Positions 59,951 through 64,000 of a DNA stretch of 64,000 bases are shown here, piece after piece. This stretch comes from Streptomyces sp. SAJ15 (GTDB taxonomy: Bacteria > Actinomycetota > Actinomycetes > Streptomycetales > Streptomycetaceae). Under the pieces are notes generated by a model, which ran no database searches, had not been told where the DNA came from, and saw nothing but the letters and a program-made list of their open reading frames with translations. The stretch lies in NCBI RefSeq assembly GCF_007595705.1, contig NZ_NISY01000010.1, positions 62,001 through 126,000 on the forward strand. Reading direction: 5' to 3'. The first letter of the stretch is position 1. The number at the start of each line of letters is the position of its first letter. The position numbers and the translations under genes are program-made.

Positions 59951-60682
59951 GTGGCAGAGCGGACACCGGGGCCGGAGCGGCGCAAGGCCCCCAGCAGGCG
60001 GGAGCGACTCCGCGCGGAGACCTCGCGAGAGATCAAGACCATCGCGCTCAAGCTCATGGCCGAGGGCGGCCCGGACGCCATCACCCTGCGCGCCATCGCC
60101 CGCGAGATGGGCATGACGGCCGGCGCGATCTACGGCTACTACCCCACCCGCGACGACCTCGTCTCGACCCTCATCGCCGACGTCTACACCTCGCTGGTCC
60201 AGGCGGTCGAGTCCGCGCGCGACGCGCTGCCGCCGGACGACGCCGCGGGCCGACTGCTGGCCTGGGCGACGGCCTTCCGCGCCTGGTCGCTCGCCAACCC
60301 CGAGGGCTTCCGACTCATCTACGGCGACCCCGTCCCCGGCTACCAGCGGCCCGAGGGCGGCGCCGCCGCCGAGGCCGCGCACCGGGCCTGCCTCGGCCTC
60401 ACCGGACTGGTCGCCGGCGCCTGGCCGCACGCCCGGTCCCGGCACGCCGACACCGACTTCGGCTGGGACGACTTCGACCCCGCCCTGGTCACCGTGGTCC
60501 GCGCCGCCCACCCCGAACTGCCCCCCGCCGCCGTCGCCCTGGCCCTCCGCGTGTGGGGCCGCATGCACGGCCTGGTCGCCCTGGAGGTCTACGGCCACCT
60601 CCGCCCCCAGACCCCCCGCACCGCCACCCTCTACGAGGCCGAACTCCGCGACCTCACCCACTCCCTGGGTCTGGCGACCTGA
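59951..60682 (+). CDS. TetR-family regulator with WHG-type ligand domain
   Basis: The 243-residue protein has a TetR HTH (about 18-65, ITLRAIAREMGMTAGAIYGYYPTRDDLV) and a C-terminal domain with AFRAWSLANPEGFRLIYGDP, typical of the TetR C-13/WHG group. A TAGAGT box (59938-59943) overlaps the GTG at 59942 and lies 7 bases before GTG 59951, so a leaderless start at 59951 is chosen; 59942 would lie within the -10. The target is unknown; the divergent secreted-protein gene is the best guess. Confidence 0.85.
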   Translation: MAERTPGPERRKAPSRRERLRAETSREIKTIALKLMAEGGPDAITLRAIAREMGMTAGAIYGYYPTRDDLVSTLIADVYTSLVQAVESARDALPPDDAAGRLLAWATAFRAWSLANPEGFRLIYGDPVPGYQRPEGGAAAEAAHRACLGLTGLVAGAWPHARSRHADTDFGWDDFDPALVTVVRAAHPELPPAAVALALRVWGRMHGLVALEVYGHLRPQTPRTATLYEAELRDLTHSLGLAT

Positions 60683-60706
60683 CCCGCTCCCCGGCTCCGA
60701 GGGGGT

Positions 60707-60736
60707 GATCGAAGGGGCGGTGCGGCCCCTTCGATC
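60707..60736. terminator. Bidirectional terminator between TetR and rocD
   Basis: GATCGAAGGGGC pairs with GCCCCTTCGATC, a perfect 12-bp stem over a 6-base loop, between convergent genes. Confidence 0.88.
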
Positions 60737-60755
60737 CGTGCGAACGCGACCGTCG

Positions 60756-61967
60756 TCAGTCCCCGGCCGACAGAACCCCGCGCAACTGGGCCAGCCCCCA
60801 GTCCAGATCCTCCTTGCTGATCACCAGCGGTGGGGCGATGCGGATCGTGGAGCCGTGGGTGTCCTTCACCAGCACGCCGCGGTCCATGAGCTTCTCGGAG
60901 ATCTCGCGACCGGTGCCGTGCGCCGGGTCGATGTCGATGCCGGCCCACAGACCGCGGCCGCGCACCTCGCGCACCGGGCCGCCGCCGGCCAACAGGCCGA
61001 GCTCGCTGTGAAGGTGGTCGCCCAGCTCGGTGGCCCGCTGCTGGAACTCACCGGTGCGCAGCATCGCGATGACCTCCAGGGCGACCGCGCAGGCGAGCGG
61101 GTTGCCGCCGAAGGTGGATCCGTGTTCGCCGGGGCGGTAGACGCCCAGCACCTCCGCGGAGGAGACCACCGCGGAGACCGGGACCACGCCGCCGCCCAGC
61201 GCCTTGCCCAGGACGTAGACGTCGGGCACCACACCCTCGTGCTCGCAGGCGAAGGTGGCCCCGGTGCGGCCGAGTCCGGACTGGATCTCGTCGGCGATGA
61301 AGAGCGTGCCGCGGGCCCGGGTCAGCTCCCGTACGCCGGCGAGGTAGCCCGGCGGCGGCACCAGCACGCCCGCCTCGCCCTGGATCGGCTCCAGCAGCAC
61401 GGCCACCGTGTGCTCGTCGACGGCCGCGTCCAGCGCCGCCAGATCGCCGTACGGGACGATCTCGAAGCCGGGGGTGTACGGCCCGTAGTCCGCGCGGGCC
61501 TCGGGGTCGGTGGAGAAGCTGACGATGGTGGTGGTGCGGCCGTGGAAGTTGTTCTCGGCCACGACGATCTTCGCCTTGCCGTCCGGCACGCCCTTGACGC
61601 GGTAGCCCCACTTGCGCGCGGTCTTGACCGCCGTCTCGATGGCCTCCGCGCCGGTGTTCATGGGCAGCACCATCTCCATGCCGCACAGGTCGGCCAGTTC
61701 GGTGCAGAACTCCGCGAAGCGGTCGTGGTGGAACGCGCGCGAGGTGAGGGTGACCCGGTCCAGCTGGGCCTTGGCGGCGTCGAGCAGCCGGCGGTTGCGA
61801 TGGCCGAAGTTCAGCGCCGAGTAGCCGGCGAGCATGTCGAGGTAGCGGCGGCCCTCGACGTCGGTCATCCACGCGCCCTCCGCGGACGCGACGACGACGG
61901 GCAGCGGGTGGTAGTTGTGCGCGCTGTGGGCCTCGGCGGCTGCGATCGCGCGTTCCATGGACGTCAA
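60756..61967 (-). CDS. rocD: Ornithine aminotransferase
   Basis: The 403-residue class III aminotransferase has NYHPLPVVVASAEGAWMTDV, MLAGYSALNFGHRN, NTGAEAIETAVKTARKWGY, FHGRTT, the Asp of IADEIQSGLGRTG and the PLP lysine in VLGKALGGGVVPVSA. The sequence matches ornithine aminotransferases, which turn ornithine into glutamate semialdehyde in arginine breakdown. The start is TTG 61967, because GGAG is 6 bases before it; ATG 61958 is the alternative. It is divergent from glyA. Confidence 0.93.
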   Translation of the reverse strand: MTSMERAIAAAEAHSAHNYHPLPVVVASAEGAWMTDVEGRRYLDMLAGYSALNFGHRNRRLLDAAKAQLDRVTLTSRAFHHDRFAEFCTELADLCGMEMVLPMNTGAEAIETAVKTARKWGYRVKGVPDGKAKIVVAENNFHGRTTTIVSFSTDPEARADYGPYTPGFEIVPYGDLAALDAAVDEHTVAVLLEPIQGEAGVLVPPPGYLAGVRELTRARGTLFIADEIQSGLGRTGATFACEHEGVVPDVYVLGKALGGGVVPVSAVVSSAEVLGVYRPGEHGSTFGGNPLACAVALEVIAMLRTGEFQQRATELGDHLHSELGLLAGGGPVREVRGRGLWAGIDIDPAHGTGREISEKLMDRGVLVKDTHGSTIRIAPPLVISKEDLDWGLAQLRGVLSAGD

Positions 61968-62142
61968 CGTGTGCTCCGTTCGGTGTCGGGGCCGGTTGAT
62001 GTCTCATTTCTATCGTCGCTCGGTTGAAATGCGAAGGGAACTTTCGGGGATGGCCGATCACCGCTTGTTGACCTTCGGGGGTAGCGGGGCGGCCGTCCAC
62101 CGCCGACCGTGGCGCGATCCGTCCGCCGTAGACTGAAGCCGC

Positions 62143-62302
62143 GCGCCGTGACTGGCGAACGTGGAACCGACCACGAGGAAGCGGCGCGCGGCCTGACCCG
62201 TCACGAGGTGCCCGGCCCGCCCCCAGACTCCGTCCGGGGGTACCCCCGGACGCCCGAGGATCACGACCGCCACGAGGTGCCGCCCGCCTGGGCACCCCGG
62301 GA
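62143..62302 (+). promoter_or_regulatory. ZTP (pfl) riboswitch upstream of glyA
   Basis: The leader has the two conserved parts of the class: CGTGACTGGCGAACGTGGAA near the 5' end (about 62147-62166), with CCACGAGGAAGCGGCGCGCG after it, and the 3' pseudoknot strand CCGCCTGGGCA (about 62285-62295). A TAGACT -10 box at 62129-62134 puts the transcript start just before it. ZTP accumulates when 10-formyl-THF is short, and binding turns the gene on. No classic terminator with a U-run is seen after it. Confidence 0.92.
62231..62252. repeat. Perfect 22-bp palindrome inserted in the ZTP riboswitch linker
   Basis: CGTCCGGGGG joined to TACCCCCGGACG is fully self-complementary, with no loop. It sits in the variable linker between the two conserved parts of the aptamer. 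Similar CCGGGGGTACCCCCGG elements are repeated in Streptomyces genomes. Confidence 0.8.
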
Positions 62303-62364
62303 ACACGACCGGAAACGCACACGCGAGCGCACGCCGCACCGATCGATCGACCCGGAGGACCGTC

Positions 62365-63642
62365 ATGAGCCTGCCGCTGTCCCATCCCGCCCTGTCCGCC
62401 ACGGATCCCGAACTCGCCGCCCTGGTGGGCGCGGAGGAGCAGTTGCAGGCGCGGACCCTGCGGCTGATCCCGAGCGAGAACTACGTCTCGACCGCGGTGC
62501 TGGAAGCCGCCGGGACCGTGCTCCAGAACAAGTACAGCGAGGGGTATTCCGGCCGCCGTTACTACGAGGGCCAGCAGGTCATCGACCAGGTCGAGACGCT
62601 CGCCGTGGAGCGCGCCAAGGCGCTCTTCGGCACCGGCCACGCCAATGTGCAGCCCTATTCCGGCTCGCCCGCCAACCTCGCCTGTTACCTGGCCTTCGCC
62701 CAGCCCGGCGAGACCGTGATGGGGATGTCGCTGCCGATGGGCGGCCATCTCACCCACGGCTGGGGGGTGTCCGCCACCGGCAAGTGGTTCCACGGCGTGC
62801 AGTACGGGGTGCGCAAGGACACCGGCGTCATCGACTTCGACGAGGTGCGGGAGCTGGCGCTCAAGGAGCGGCCCAAGCTGATCTTCTGCGGCGGCACCGC
62901 GGTCCCCCGCACCATCGACTTCGCCGCCTTCGGCGAGATCGCCCGCGAGGTGGACGCCGTCCTCGTCGCCGACATCGCGCACATCGCCGGCCTGATCGCG
63001 GGCGGCGCGCACCCCTCCCCGATGCCGCACGCCGATGTGATCTCCACGACCACCCACAAGACGCTGCGCGGGCCGCGCGGCGCGATGCTGCTGGCGCGCG
63101 AGCCCGAGCGGCTCGGAAAGGCCCTGGACAAGGCGGTCTTCCCCGGCCTCCAGGGCGGTCCGCACAACCAGACCACCGCCGCCATCGCCGTGGCCCTGCA
63201 CGAGGCGGCGCAGCCCGCCTTCCGGGAGTACGCGCGGGCCGTGGTCCGCAACGCCGGGGCACTGGCCGAGGAACTGCTGGCGCGCGGCTACGACCTGGTC
63301 TCCGGCGGCACCGACAACCACCTCATCCTGATCGACCTGACCTCCAAGGACGTCGCGGGCAAGGTCGCGGCCAAGGCGCTGGACCGGGCCGGGATCGTGG
63401 TGAACTACAACACCGTGCCGTTCGACCCGCGCAAGCCCTTCGACCCCTCGGGCATCCGCATCGGCACCCCCTCGCTGACCTCCCGCGGTCTCACCGTGGA
63501 GCACATGCGCACGGTCGCCGAGTGGATCGACCGCGGGGTGACGGCCGCGAAGTCGGGCGACGAGGCGGCGCTGGCCGCGATCCGCGCCGAGGTCGCCGAG
63601 CTGATGGCCGCCTACCCGGCCCCGGGGCTCCCCACCGACTGA
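62365..63642 (+). CDS. glyA: Serine hydroxymethyltransferase
   Basis: The 425-residue PLP enzyme makes glycine and methylene-THF from serine. It shows RLIPSENYVSTAVLEAAG, QPYSGSPANLACYLAFAQPG, ADIAHIAGLIAGG, and the PLP lysine in STTTHKTLRGPRG. The ATG has GGAGGACCGTC before it. With the ZTP riboswitch in its leader it answers to folate one-carbon shortage, linking it to purN, purH and folD in the window. Streptomyces often have a second glyA elsewhere. Confidence 0.97.
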   Translation: MSLPLSHPALSATDPELAALVGAEEQLQARTLRLIPSENYVSTAVLEAAGTVLQNKYSEGYSGRRYYEGQQVIDQVETLAVERAKALFGTGHANVQPYSGSPANLACYLAFAQPGETVMGMSLPMGGHLTHGWGVSATGKWFHGVQYGVRKDTGVIDFDEVRELALKERPKLIFCGGTAVPRTIDFAAFGEIAREVDAVLVADIAHIAGLIAGGAHPSPMPHADVISTTTHKTLRGPRGAMLLAREPERLGKALDKAVFPGLQGGPHNQTTAAIAVALHEAAQPAFREYARAVVRNAGALAEELLARGYDLVSGGTDNHLILIDLTSKDVAGKVAAKALDRAGIVVNYNTVPFDPRKPFDPSGIRIGTPSLTSRGLTVEHMRTVAEWIDRGVTAAKSGDEAALAAIRAEVAELMAAYPAPGLPTD

Positions 63643-63745
63643 GCCCCCGGAGGCCGCCGTCCGGAGCCCGTCCGCGGCCCGTCGGCAGTCCGGCGAGGGC
63701 GCGGATCGGCAGCCGAACAGGGCGCCGATCGGGAGCCGATCACGA

Positions 63746-63778
63746 GCCGGTCGGGAGTCGATCCGACTCCTGACCGGC
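63746..63778 (+). terminator. Terminator after glyA
   Basis: GCCGGTCGGGAGTCG pairs with CGACTCCTGACCGGC (one mismatch) over a 3-base loop. Confidence 0.82.
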
Positions 63779-63860
63779 TCCGGCCAGCCGCCCGGCCGGT
63801 ACCGGCCGTTCCGCGCGGGGTCGGTCCGAGCCGGCCGCGGCACCTGCGAGAATGGGTGCC

Positions 63861-64000
63861 ATGGCCCTCGAACGCCCGCCCGTCGCCCACCACCGCCCTC
63901 AGGCGAACGGCTCCGCCATGCTGAGCCGCCCCCGTGCGCTCTCCGGCATCCAGCCCACCGCAGGCTCTTTCCACCTCGGGAACTACCTCGGTGCCGTCCG
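63861..64000 (+). CDS. trpS: Tryptophanyl-tRNA synthetase (3' end outside window)
   Basis: Only the first 46 residues are present. They have a short N-terminal extension and then RALSGIQPTAGSFHLGNYLG, the class I HIGH-type motif region of TrpRS (GxxHLGNYLG). The ATG at 63861 is used; a second in-frame ATG at 63918 would remove the extension. It joins tryptophan to its tRNA. Confidence 0.9.
   Translation, partial: MALERPPVAHHRPQANGSAMLSRPRALSGIQPTAGSFHLGNYLGAV

Noticed and set aside
61048..63843. Long open frame of about 930 codons opposite glyA and overlapping rocD
   Set aside because: It crosses the ZTP riboswitch and two well-supported genes in the wrong frame, so it is a shadow.

Overview
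The window is a 64 kb piece of a Streptomyces chromosome, or of a very close relative. It has very high GC, strongly G/C-biased third codon positions, many GTG and some TTG starts, leaderless-type promoters (TANNNT a few bases before the start), a c-di-AMP (ydaO) riboswitch in front of an NlpC/P60 gene, a ZTP riboswitch in front of glyA, and a parS-like site. The gene order (pcrA, M23 peptidase, icmB, sucCD, DUF6350, purNH, folD, DUF3017, icd, mdh, betaine uptake, glyA, trpS) looks like the conserved core of a Streptomyces chromosome. There is no prophage, insertion sequence, CRISPR array, tRNA or rRNA that I can see.

Layout. 0-9.6 kb: end of a membrane protein; NlpC/P60 hydrolase with its riboswitch; pcrA helicase behind a PafBC (RecA-NDp) type promoter; a MocR regulator; an M23 membrane peptidase; an alpha/beta hydrolase; icmB. 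9.8-19.2 kb: two divergent operons. SWIM zinc finger and DUF5691 genes run left; MoxR ATPase, DUF5682 and VWA genes run right. They are separated by a perfect 13-bp inverted repeat whose arms are PafBC-type motifs. 19.4-22 kb: two secreted proteins, one with 14 hexapeptide repeats. 22.2-24.3 kb: sucCD. 24.4-29.4 kb: a sigma-like membrane-anchored protein, DUF6350 and another membrane protein. 29.7-35.1 kb: purN-purH, folD, DUF3017, icd. 35.2-39.9 kb: a secreted peptidoglycan-binding protein divergent from three tandem HTH-transmembrane sensor genes, then a small secreted protein. 40.4 kb: mdh. 41.4-42.6 kb: a candidate toxin-antitoxin pair and a broken gene. 42.8-46 kb: a three-gene membrane operon whose first two products share an unusual glycine-rich motif. 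46-48.6 kb: three tandem paralogous lipoproteins. 48.8-56.1 kb: choline/betaine operon (betB, betA, ABC ATPase, double-domain permease, binding lipoprotein). 56.2-62 kb: Uma2 protein, a 60-residue protein, AhpD-like protein divergent from a second MocR regulator, a secreted protein, TetR regulator, ornithine aminotransferase. 62.1-64 kb: ZTP riboswitch-glyA and the start of trpS.

How the genes fit together. icd, mdh and sucCD are TCA-cycle genes; icd and mdh carry the same palindromic operator-like site. purN, purH, folD and glyA form a one-carbon/purine group, and the ZTP riboswitch ties glyA to 10-formyl-THF shortage. The betaine operon makes and imports an osmoprotectant. Several genes deal with the cell wall (NlpC/P60, M23, peptidoglycan-binding proteins, HTH sensors with a peptidoglycan-binding domain).

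The best candidate for an undescribed system is the SWIM/DUF5691/MoxR/DUF5682/VWA cluster. It resembles E. coli yehLMPQ in content. Here its divergent promoters carry the DNA-damage motif also present at pcrA, and the DUF5682 protein shows GxxH motifs that recall the TraB/TIKI/ChaN superfamily. A second candidate is the membrane operon at 42.8-46 kb with its shared G-rich motif.
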